64,000 bases of DNA from Aliivibrio wodanis (GTDB taxonomy: Bacteria; Pseudomonadota; Gammaproteobacteria; Enterobacterales; Vibrionaceae), in NCBI GenBank assembly GCA_000953695.1, contig LN554846.1:992001-1056000 (forward strand). The letters are read 5' to 3'. A program made the translations under genes and the position numbers. The notes under the pieces were generated by a model. It was not told the origin of the DNA, searched no databases, and saw only the letters and a list, made by a program, of their open reading frames with translations. How positions within the stretch are numbered: position 1 is the first letter of the stretch; every line of letters begins with the position of its first letter. Of this stretch, positions 55,321 through 64,000 are shown piece by piece.

Positions 55321-58300
55321 TTGGATAGTATTTTGTTTACCAAGATTAAAGAAAAAATATCAGAACGAAAAAAACAACTCACCACTTTAAAAGTTGAGTC
55401 GGTTATTGAGCCAGAAAAAGAACGTTTAAATGGTAATCAGCGCTTACAAGAAGCGTTGTTTATTGTTGGTTTATTAGCAACCATTTTTATTACCGTTTCT
55501 TTGCTTAGCTTTAATCCTGCGGATCCAGCATGGACCCAAACGTCATGGAGTGGAAAGGTTGAAAATGCAGGGGGCTCTTTGGGGGCTTGGATAGCAGATA
55601 CGTTATTTTTTGCTTTTGGTTCACTTGCTTATCTGTTACCTGTGATTTTAATGGGCTGCACTTGGTTAGTTTTTAGAAAAAAAGAAAAACCAGTAGAAAA
55701 AGCAGAACTTGACTTAATGATTGTTGGTAGCCGTATTCTTGGTTTGCTAATTTTATTCTTTACCAGTTGCGCTCTCGCTGATACTAGCTTTGATGATCTT
55801 TGGTATTTCTCATCTGGCGGTGTCGTTGGTGATGTTTTGACTAGCATTACAACTCCGACTTTGAATTTATTAGGTTCAACACTTATCTTTATGTTCCTAT
55901 GGGGGGCTGGCTTAACATTATTTACAGGGCTATCTTGGCTTACTATTGTGGATAATTTAGGTGGATTCGTTTTAGAGTGCATTCGAATTATTGTTAATAA
56001 AATGAGAAAGACAGAAGATGAAACATATCAAGTAGAAGATGACATTAATATAGACGAATCAGAAAAAACGCTGCTTGATACCCCCTCATTTACTTCTATT
56101 AAAGAAGAGCAAATTGTAGATATAGACCCTTTTGAAACGCCTAAAATCTCATCTCAAGAAGCGTTGGGGCTTGGAAATGAAAGTACTTATGAACACGATA
56201 ATTCTCTAGAGTTGTTTGATGATCCACTTTTCTCTCCATCGACACCTGATACTTTGAAGCAAGAGGTTAAAGTTACTGAAGAAGAGTCAGTTACTAATGT
56301 TGAGATCATGGCTGGTATTGATAGTAGTGAAGTGTTAGTGACATCTGAATTAGTGGAAACTGCAACAGAATTTGATTTAGCAAATAAACCAACAGTTTCT
56401 GAGTTATTAGACGGAATGGATGATCCTGAAGATTTAGATGATGGTATTAGTTTAGTAACGTGTAGTGAGGCAACGATAGCTGAATTAGAAAGTGAAGCAC
56501 AAGAAAAAGATCCGCTTTTAAATTTAGATAATGCTGAAAAAACAGCCCCGTTTTTATCAATGCCTGAAGAGCCTATTATTGTACAAAATAATCATGATAA
56601 TCATGAAATTCTTGCTCAATCTACAGATGAGCAATTAGAAGAAGAGCTTACGAATGAACCAAAACTTTGGCAACTTGAAGAAGAACGCACCTTTTTGGTT
56701 CAAGAGAATAACGATCTAGATTCAGATGCTGATTTAGAAGTTAGCACTAATACTGAAGCTGAAATGAATGAAGTATTCTCAACTCAGCTTGAACCAATAG
56801 AAGAAGTGGTGATAAATGAAGAGCCACTATTAGCACAAGAGCCTTTTTCTTTAGATGATGATGAGTTGCCAGCATTTAGTGCCATTGCAGAAGAGAGTGA
56901 CACTGAGAGTTCTTTAAATATTGAAGCTAATGATATATTTGAAGAGGTGACTGCTGAGGAACTAGTATCTGAAGAACTTGTACCTGCCGAAGAGTTACCG
57001 ACACATAGTGATGCTGATATTGCCGCTTTCCAAGCATTGGTGGCGAAAGAAAAAGCAACGAAAGCCGCATTACAGAATCCATTTTTAGTTCAATCTGAGG
57101 CGAATTTACCAAAACCGACCTCTCCGATGCCGACGTTGGATTTATTGTATGCTCCAGATACTCGTGAAGAATTAGAGTCACGTGAATCACTAGAGCGAAC
57201 CGCTCGTTTAGTTGAGGCGAAGTTAGCCGATTATAAAATTAAAGCAAGAGTAGTCGATATTTTCCCAGGTCCGGTAATTACACGTTTTGAATTGGATTTA
57301 GCCCCAGGAGTTAAAGTAAGCCGAATTTCAGGACTAGCAACCGATTTAGCGCGTTCTTTATCTGCGATGGCTGTACGTGTTGTTGAAGTTATTCCTGGTA
57401 AACCTTATGTAGGTCTTGAACTTCCTAACTTTAATCGTCAAACCGTTTTCTTTTCTGATGTTGTAGGCAGTGAAACCTTTATTAATGCAAAATCGCCAAC
57501 AACTGTCGTTATGGGGCTTGATATTGCAGGTGAAGCGGTTATTGCTGATTTAGCAAAAATGCCTCACGTACTGGTTGCTGGTACTACTGGTTCTGGTAAA
57601 TCTGTGGGTGTAAATGTCATGATTTTGAGTGTGCTCTATAAAGCAACACCAGAAGATGTACGTTTTATCATGATCGATCCAAAAATGTTGGAACTTTCTA
57701 TCTATGAAGGAATCCCACATCTATTAACTGAAGTTGTAACTGACATGAAAGACGCAGGTAATGCATTGCGTTGGTGTGTTGGTGAAATGGAACGTCGTTA
57801 TAAATTAATGTCAGCGTTAGGGGTTCGTAACCTACAAGGCTTTAATGATAAATTGAAAATGGCCGCAGCAGCAGGACATCCAATTCATGACCCATTATGG
57901 AAACCGGGTGATAGCATGGATGAAATGCCACCATTGTTAGAGAAACTACCTTCTATCATTGTTATTGTTGATGAATTTGCTGATTTGATGATGGTTGTTG
58001 GTAAAAAAGTAGAAGAACTGATTGCACGATTAGCTCAAAAAGCTCGTGCTGCGGGTATTCACTTGATCCTTGCAACACAGCGTCCATCGGTAGATGTAAT
58101 TACGGGGTTAATTAAAGCTAACATTCCAACACGTGTTGCCTTTACTGTATCAACCAAAACAGATTCAAGAACGATTCTTGATCAAGGTGGTGCTGAATCA
58201 CTACTAGGTATGGGGGATATGCTGTATTTAGCTCCAGGCTCTAACCATACGGTTCGTGTTCATGGTGCGTTTGCATCGGACGATGATGTGCATGCCGTAG

Positions 58301-58617
58301 TGAATGATTGGAAAGCTCGTGGTCGTCCAAATTACATTGAAGCGATTACTAAGAGTGAGCAAGGTGCAGAATCATTGCTACCAGGCGAAAAATCGGATAA
58401 TGCAGAAGAGCTTGATCAATTGTTCGACCAAGTGGTTGAGTTTGTAACGACCTCTCGAAGAGGCTCAGTATCTGGGGTTCAACGTCAATTTAGAATTGGT
58501 TATAACCGTGCAGCTCGTATTGTTGAACAATTAGAAGCTCATGGAATAGTAAGTACTCCGGGCCATAATGGTAACCGTGAAGTGATAGCCCCACCTCCAG
58601 TAGGCAGTGGCGATTAA
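55321..58617 (+). CDS. ftsK: DNA translocase FtsK
   Basis: FtsK sits at the division septum and moves DNA so that dif sites can be resolved by XerCD. The 1098-residue protein has an N-terminal membrane domain with about four helices (residues 40-220), a long acidic Glu/Asp-rich linker (about 225-590), then the motor domain with Walker A GTTGSGKS (near residue 756) and Walker [13 protein letters not shown], and a C-terminal gamma winged helix (about 1030-1090) that reads KOPS sites. The start is TTG at 55321 by length. It lacks a clear ribosome-binding site, and a tiny frame with GAGGG lies at 55296. The start is therefore uncertain. Confidence 0.93.
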   Translation: MDSILFTKIKEKISERKKQLTTLKVESVIEPEKERLNGNQRLQEALFIVGLLATIFITVSLLSFNPADPAWTQTSWSGKVENAGGSLGAWIADTLFFAFGSLAYLLPVILMGCTWLVFRKKEKPVEKAELDLMIVGSRILGLLILFFTSCALADTSFDDLWYFSSGGVVGDVLTSITTPTLNLLGSTLIFMFLWGAGLTLFTGLSWLTIVDNLGGFVLECIRIIVNKMRKTEDETYQVEDDINIDESEKTLLDTPSFTSIKEEQIVDIDPFETPKISSQEALGLGNESTYEHDNSLELFDDPLFSPSTPDTLKQEVKVTEEESVTNVEIMAGIDSSEVLVTSELVETATEFDLANKPTVSELLDGMDDPEDLDDGISLVTCSEATIAELESEAQEKDPLLNLDNAEKTAPFLSMPEEPIIVQNNHDNHEILAQSTDEQLEEELTNEPKLWQLEEERTFLVQENNDLDSDADLEVSTNTEAEMNEVFSTQLEPIEEVVINEEPLLAQEPFSLDDDELPAFSAIAEESDTESSLNIEANDIFEEVTAEELVSEELVPAEELPTHSDADIAAFQALVAKEKATKAALQNPFLVQSEANLPKPTSPMPTLDLLYAPDTREELESRESLERTARLVEAKLADYKIKARVVDIFPGPVITRFELDLAPGVKVSRISGLATDLARSLSAMAVRVVEVIPGKPYVGLELPNFNRQTVFFSDVVGSETFINAKSPTTVVMGLDIAGEAVIADLAKMPHVLVAGTTGSGKSVGVNVMILSVLYKATPEDVRFIMIDPKMLELSIYEGIPHLLTEVVTDMKDAGNALRWCVGEMERRYKLMSALGVRNLQGFNDKLKMAAAAGHPIHDPLWKPGDSMDEMPPLLEKLPSIIVIVDEFADLMMVVGKKVEELIARLAQKARAAGIHLILATQRPSVDVITGLIKANIPTRVAFTVSTKTDSRTILDQGGAESLLGMGDMLYLAPGSNHTVRVHGAFASDDDVHAVVNDWKARGRPNYIEAITKSEQGAESLLPGEKSDNAEELDQLFDQVVEFVTTSRRGSVSGVQRQFRIGYNRAARIVEQLEAHGIVSTPGHNGNREVIAPPPVGSGD

Positions 58618-58659
58618 TGGTATTGGCATTATTTCTATTTAGATAAGTGAAAATTATTG

Positions 58660-59271
58660 ATGAAAAATTTTTTAGTTTCTCTGTGTTTGTTAAGTTCTGG
58701 CGTATTTAGCGCTGCAGTGTTGGCGTCTCCTCAAAGTGAATTGACTGAGCGTTTAAATCAAAATGCTGGCTTTGAAGCGGTATTTACTCAAAAAGTAGTG
58801 AGTCCTGAAGGGGACGTATTAATGCAAGGGGAGGGGGATGTGAAAATACTACGTCCTAACTTGTTTCGTTGGCATACTCAAACTCCCGATGAGAATTTAT
58901 TGGTCACTGATGGCGAAACACTATGGTATTACAATCCATTTGTTGAACAAGTGACCTTGATGGGACTTGAAAAAGCAACGACACAGACTCCATTTGTATT
59001 ATTAACACGTAATAAGTCTTCTGATTGGGATAATTATTCTGTGACACAAAATGGTGATGCATTTACGGTGTCGCCAAAGTCTGATTCAGCAGTAAAAAGC
59101 GACTTTATTGTTAATATACAGTCATCAGGTAATGTCACTGGATTCTCTGTTGTAGAGCAAGATGGACAACGTAGTGACTTTAGTTTTACAAAATTTGAAG
59201 CGAAAAAACCCGCACAAAGTAATTTCAGTTTTACTGTGCCAGCAGGTGTTGATATCGATGATCAACGCTAA
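58660..59271 (+). CDS. lolA: outer-membrane lipoprotein carrier LolA
   Basis: LolA carries lipoproteins across the periplasm from LolCDE to LolB. The 203-residue protein from ATG 58660 has a signal peptide (cleaved after VLA, near residue 22), a LolA barrel with FRWHTQTPDENLLVTDG, and the usual family length. It is 42 bases after ftsK and about 26 bases before rarA, a gene order shared with E. coli (ftsK-lolA-rarA-serS). Confidence 0.95.
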   Translation: MKNFLVSLCLLSSGVFSAAVLASPQSELTERLNQNAGFEAVFTQKVVSPEGDVLMQGEGDVKILRPNLFRWHTQTPDENLLVTDGETLWYYNPFVEQVTLMGLEKATTQTPFVLLTRNKSSDWDNYSVTQNGDAFTVSPKSDSAVKSDFIVNIQSSGNVTGFSVVEQDGQRSDFSFTKFEAKKPAQSNFSFTVPAGVDIDDQR

Positions 59272-59297
59272 TGAAAGATGAAAGATGAAGGATAAAC

Positions 59298-60644
59298 GTG
59301 AGTAACTTCAGTTTAGATTTTTCAGCAGGGGACGATTTTCGTCCCCTTGCTGCTAGAATGCGCCCTCAAAATATTGAGCAATACATTGGTCAGCAGCATC
59401 TATTAGGCGTTGGTAAGCCATTGCGTCGCGCGTTAGAAGCCGGACAGATCCACTCAATGATTTTATGGGGGCCTCCCGGTACCGGTAAAACAACATTAGC
59501 GGAAGTGGCTGCTAATTACACCAATGCAGAAGTTGAACGAGTATCGGCGGTCACTTCTGGTGTAAAAGACATTCGTGCTGCAATAGAAAAAGCGAAAGAG
59601 AATCAAGTAACAGGCAGAAGAACCATCATGTTTGTGGATGAGGTCCATCGCTTCAATAAAAGCCAGCAAGATGCTTTTCTACCGCACATTGAAGATGGCA
59701 CGATTACTTTTATTGGTGCGACAACGGAAAATCCTTCTTTTGAGCTCAATAACGCATTGTTATCGCGAGCACGAGTATACAAATTAAAATCATTAGAAAA
59801 ACAAGATATTGTACACGTTATCGATCAGGCACTAACTGATAAAAATCGTGGTTTAAATGATGATAATTTTATTATTCCTGATGATGTGAAACTGCAATTG
59901 GCCGATTTAGTATCGGGTGATGCTCGTATGTCACTCAATTATCTTGAGCTTCTGCATGATATGGCAGAAGAAGATCATGAAGGTAAGAAAGTGGTGGACT
60001 TGCCTTTATTAGCGGAAGTGGCGGGTGAAAAACTGGCACGTTTCGATAATAAAGGGGACATGTGGTACGACTTAATCTCAGCCGTTCATAAATCAATTCG
60101 TGGTTCTAATCCTGATGCAGCTTTATATTGGACTGCGCGTATTATTGCTGCTGGTGGTGATCCACTTTATGTTGCGCGTCGTTTGTTGGCGATTGCTTCT
60201 GAAGACATTGGTAATGCCGATCCTCGCGCGATGGAAATTGCGATGAATGCGTGGGATTGTTTTACGCGAATTGGTCCGGCAGAAGGGGAAAGAGCAATTG
60301 CCCAAGCGGTGGTATATTTAGCGTGTGCACCAAAAAGTAATGCGGTTTATACCGCGTGGAAACAAGCGCAAATGGATGCCATTAACTCACCAGATTACGA
60401 TGTGCCTAATCATTTACGTAATGCGCCAACCTCATTAATGAAAGATATGGGTTACGGTGCTGACTATCGTTATGTGCATGATGAACCAAATGCGTATGCT
60501 TCTGGTGAGAATTATTTTCCGCCTGAAATGCAGGATCGTAAGTACTACTTTCCTACAAAACGTGGTCTAGAAACCAAAATTAGCGAAAAGCTAGAGTATT
60601 TAGCTAAATTAGATCAAAACAGTACCTTAAAACGCTACCAATAA
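59298..60644 (+). CDS. rarA: replication-associated recombination protein RarA
   Basis: RarA is an AAA+ ATPase acting at stalled replication forks, also called MgsA. The 448-residue protein starts at GTG 59298, with GAAGGAT upstream. It has Walker [10 protein letters not shown], Walker [11 protein letters not shown], sensor 1 [13 protein letters not shown] and a C-terminal tetramerisation domain. Gene order with lolA and serS is as in E. coli. A gap of 120 bases precedes serS. Confidence 0.95.
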   Translation: MSNFSLDFSAGDDFRPLAARMRPQNIEQYIGQQHLLGVGKPLRRALEAGQIHSMILWGPPGTGKTTLAEVAANYTNAEVERVSAVTSGVKDIRAAIEKAKENQVTGRRTIMFVDEVHRFNKSQQDAFLPHIEDGTITFIGATTENPSFELNNALLSRARVYKLKSLEKQDIVHVIDQALTDKNRGLNDDNFIIPDDVKLQLADLVSGDARMSLNYLELLHDMAEEDHEGKKVVDLPLLAEVAGEKLARFDNKGDMWYDLISAVHKSIRGSNPDAALYWTARIIAAGGDPLYVARRLLAIASEDIGNADPRAMEIAMNAWDCFTRIGPAEGERAIAQAVVYLACAPKSNAVYTAWKQAQMDAINSPDYDVPNHLRNAPTSLMKDMGYGADYRYVHDEPNAYASGENYFPPEMQDRKYYFPTKRGLETKISEKLEYLAKLDQNSTLKRYQ

Positions 60645-60749
60645 AAGGGCATTTTCGGTATCTTATTCAAATCGCAATTTAGAATTAAAAATTGCACAAA
60701 ATTTTATTATTAAGTGAGTTCGTTTACTTTGAACACACAATGACCATAA

Positions 60750-62072
<1,323 letters not shown>

Positions 62073-62104
62073 TCTGTTCTATAACATAGACTAGATAAAC
62101 ACTA

Positions 62105-62140
62105 AAAAGCCGCTTTATGTTAAGTCATAAAGCGGCTTTT
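62105..62140. terminator. bidirectional terminator after serS
   Basis: A perfect 15-bp stem (AAAAGCCGCTTTATG/CATAAAGCGGCTTTT) with a 6-base loop also serves convergent trxC. Confidence 0.9.
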
Positions 62141-62158
62141 GTTTGTCTGCTATTTACA

Positions 62159-62593
62159 TTATTTAAGCAGTGCTTGATTTAGCCACTGATCAAATTGGCC
62201 TTTTGGTAATGCACCATTAATCATATCTACACGCTGGCCGTTCTTAAAGACCATAATCGTAGGGATAGAGCGGATCTGATATTGTGCAGCAATTTGTTGT
62301 TGAGCTTCCGTATTTACTTTTACACAACGAACTTGGCCATTGCGTTCAGCTGCAACGTCTTCAAATACCGGAGAAAATCCAACGCATGGATTACACCACG
62401 GGGCCCAGAAGTCGATAACAACAGGTTTATCACTATTCATTAAAGCGGCAAGGTTATCAGACGTTCCCTCTAGTGGTTTTCCATCTAATAGTTGTTCTTT
62501 ACAACGACCACATGTAGCCGTGTCATTAATACGTTCAATAGGAAGGCGATTGAGTCCATTACACGATGGGCATCGAGATTGAAATTGAGACAT
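62159..62593 (-). CDS. trxC: thioredoxin 2 (TrxC)
   Basis: TrxC is a zinc-binding thioredoxin involved in oxidative stress responses. The 144-residue protein has an N-terminal zinc ribbon (CPSC, then CGRC) and the thioredoxin fold. The active site is WCNPC rather than the usual WCGPC, with Asn between the cysteines in the first position. Such variants may change redox potential. The gene converges with serS. A clear GGAAT precedes the ATG. Confidence 0.93.
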   Translation of the reverse strand: MSQFQSRCPSCNGLNRLPIERINDTATCGRCKEQLLDGKPLEGTSDNLAALMNSDKPVVIDFWAPWCNPCVGFSPVFEDVAAERNGQVRCVKVNTEAQQQIAAQYQIRSIPTIMVFKNGQRVDMINGALPKGQFDQWLNQALLK

Positions 62594-62690
62594 GGTATTC
62601 CTTTATTATTTTCTGCTATCAGCAGTTTGTGAGCATAAAGAAATAATGGGGGTGCTAAGTGAGATATTCAATTAGAAAGAGTAATAAAAA

Positions 62691-62710
62691 AGGAGCAAAT
62701 AGATGCTCCT
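62691..62710 (-). terminator. terminator of the dsDNA-mimic gene
   Basis: AGGAGCA/TGCTCCT arms are followed by TTTTTTAT on the minus strand. Confidence 0.8.
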
Positions 62711-62737
62711 TAGTATGAAATGGTAAGGTTGGTGAAA

Positions 62738-63061
62738 TTAATCACGCTTCCATAGCATGTGGCAGAACTTGTGTTCAGGATCACGACTTACTAGCATGCG
62801 AGCAAAGACATCATCTAAAACATCAGATTCTTCATTAACTAAGCCAATTAAAACTTCAGCGTAGATTTCGCCATCGACATCAAAGCCAACTTGTTCAGAC
62901 CAGTCATCACCAGTATCTACGACTTCAGCGGCGCCGCGGTCATCAAATTGCAGAGTGAATAATGCAACATCAGCAGGTTCAAGATTGTCTTGAGCCATTT
63001 CAAGGAAAATATCGTAAGCGACTTCGATTACGTCATCATAGCTAATTAGTTCAGTTGTCAT
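62738..63061 (-). CDS. dsDNA-mimic protein (HI1450/YciU, DUF440)
   Basis: This 107-residue acidic protein is close to E. coli YciU and H. influenzae HI1450, whose fold mimics double-stranded DNA. VAYDIFLEMAQDNLEPADV and VFARMLVSRDPEHKFCHMLW match the family. ATG 63061 follows AAAGGT; a longer frame to 63145 lacks a ribosome-binding site. The partner is not known with certainty; HU-like proteins have been suggested for the family. It is transcribed alone. Confidence 0.9.
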   Translation of the reverse strand: MTTELISYDDVIEVAYDIFLEMAQDNLEPADVALFTLQFDDRGAAEVVDTGDDWSEQVGFDVDGEIYAEVLIGLVNEESDVLDDVFARMLVSRDPEHKFCHMLWKRD

Positions 63062-63244
63062 GGTGGTTACCTTTAAAAAATACGCCCATAAATTATCACG
63101 AATGTCCTCTATAAGGCTAGAGCTATCAACAAATAGAAAGAGCAAACGTTTGCCTTTCGTTGAGGGTAATATCAGTAGTTGCGGCAGAGTTATTCAGCGG
63201 CTAAACTTCGCACTTCTTCCATTAGCCAGTTGAATGATTATTTT

Positions 63245-64000
63245 ATGAAATTTCCAGGTCAGCGTAAATCCAAGCATTATTTTCCTGTTCACGCTCGTGA
63301 TCCATTAGTTAGCCAAGCTCAAGAAGCTAAAAAAATGTCACGTACTCATATTATTGGTATTGACCAAACGTTAGTGGATATTGAAGCGAAAGTGGATGAT
63401 GCTTTTATTGAAAAATATGACTTGAGTAAAGGACACTCACTGGTTATCGATAATGATAAAGCGGAAATGCTTTATAACGAGCTTAAAGATAACAACATGA
63501 TCACCAATGAATTTGCTGGTGGTACAATTGGTAATACACTTCATAACTACTCAGTATTGGCTGATGACAAGTCAACATTACTAGGGGTTATGAGTGAAGA
63601 TATTCACATTGGTAGCTACTCTTATCGCTATCTTTGTAATACGTCTAGCCGTATGGATTTGAATTACCTTCAACCTGTTCCGGGTGCGATTGGTCGTTGT
63701 TTTGCACTTATTAGTCAAGATGGTGAGCGTACGTTTGCGATCAGCGAAGGTGACATGAACCAACTTCGTGCAGAAAGCATTCCAGAGAAAATATTTAAAA
63801 ATGCCTCTGCATTAGTACTGACTGCTTATCTAGTTCGTTGTAAAGATGGCGACCCAATGCCAGCGGCGACGATGCAAGCGATAGAGTACGCGAAAAAGCA
63901 TGACGTACCAGTAGTATTAACCATGGGTACTAAGTTTGTGGTTCAGGATGACCCTCAATACTGGCGTGATTTCCTAAACGATCATGTATCGGTTGTTGCA
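63245..64000 (+). CDS. gsk: inosine/guanosine kinase Gsk, 5' part (3' end outside the window)
   Basis: Gsk phosphorylates inosine and guanosine in purine salvage. The first 252 codons are visible from ATG 63245 (MKFPGQRKSKHYFPVH), matching the Vibrio/E. coli Gsk start. Segments such as NEFAGGTIGNTLHNYSVLAD show the ribokinase-family fold. The catalytic C-terminal part lies beyond the window. The gene is divergent from the dsDNA-mimic gene with a 183-base gap. Confidence 0.93.
   Translation, partial: MKFPGQRKSKHYFPVHARDPLVSQAQEAKKMSRTHIIGIDQTLVDIEAKVDDAFIEKYDLSKGHSLVIDNDKAEMLYNELKDNNMITNEFAGGTIGNTLHNYSVLADDKSTLLGVMSEDIHIGSYSYRYLCNTSSRMDLNYLQPVPGAIGRCFALISQDGERTFAISEGDMNQLRAESIPEKIFKNASALVLTAYLVRCKDGDPMPAATMQAIEYAKKHDVPVVLTMGTKFVVQDDPQYWRDFLNDHVSVVA

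Overview
The window looks like a stretch of the main chromosome of an Aliivibrio (Vibrio fischeri group) bacterium. It is AT-rich, and it carries a Vibrionaceae gene set in a Vibrio-like order: a VemP-like arrest peptide with a second secD/secF pair, fabV, hexR, panP, tfoX, serC, cydDC, trxB, and the run ald/lrp-ftsK-lolA-rarA-serS. No rRNA, tRNA, CRISPR array or intact insertion sequence was seen.

Region 1 (1-11.6 kb) is accessory and looks like a small modular defence island. It starts with the 3' part of a Fic gene. Four modules follow: a YhcG/DUF1016-type PD-(D/E)XK protein; a lone PD-(D/E)XK nuclease-like protein; a tight three-gene operon (TerB-N/TerB/TerB-C-like membrane protein, BrxD/DUF2791-like ATPase, Lhr/BrxHI-like helicase); and an overlapping pair of an SMC/OLD-like ATPase with a TOPRIM-like protein. 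The modules are separated by short duplicated copies of the 3' ends of the flanking genes. Pieces of fic recur on the left, and a diverged copy of the secF 3' end plus its terminator recurs on the right. This suggests repeated capture of modules into one fic-secF interval.

Region 2 (11.6-15 kb) is the minus-strand vemP-secD-secF operon. The predicted arrest peptide and an RNA pairing between the vemP stop region and the secD ribosome-binding site fit translational control of SecDF2 by export-sensitive stalling.

Region 3 (15-34 kb) is mostly envelope transport and sensing: LysR with a divergent EmrA/EmrB-type efflux pair, RsuA, a Bcr-type exporter, an SDR/DUF2867 protein, a MATE exporter, an ABC transporter with an AttH/CrtC-like partner, NhaA behind a hairpin-rich leader, and a chemoreceptor, outer-membrane barrel and small periplasmic binding protein in one module.

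Region 4 (34-48 kb) contains fabV, a YbjL-type transporter, grxA, hexR, panP (aspartate decarboxylation to beta-alanine), a LysO-type exporter, an HDOD protein, the competence regulator tfoX, and serC. Intergenic regions here hold several strong inverted repeats, including an apparently ownerless minus-strand terminator before fabV and a MITE-like repeat after serC that is partly duplicated after rsuA.

Region 5 (48-64 kb) is core: cydD-cydC, trxB, ald with divergent lrp, ftsK, lolA, rarA, serS, trxC, a dsDNA-mimic protein, and the 5' part of gsk. The window begins inside fic and ends inside gsk.
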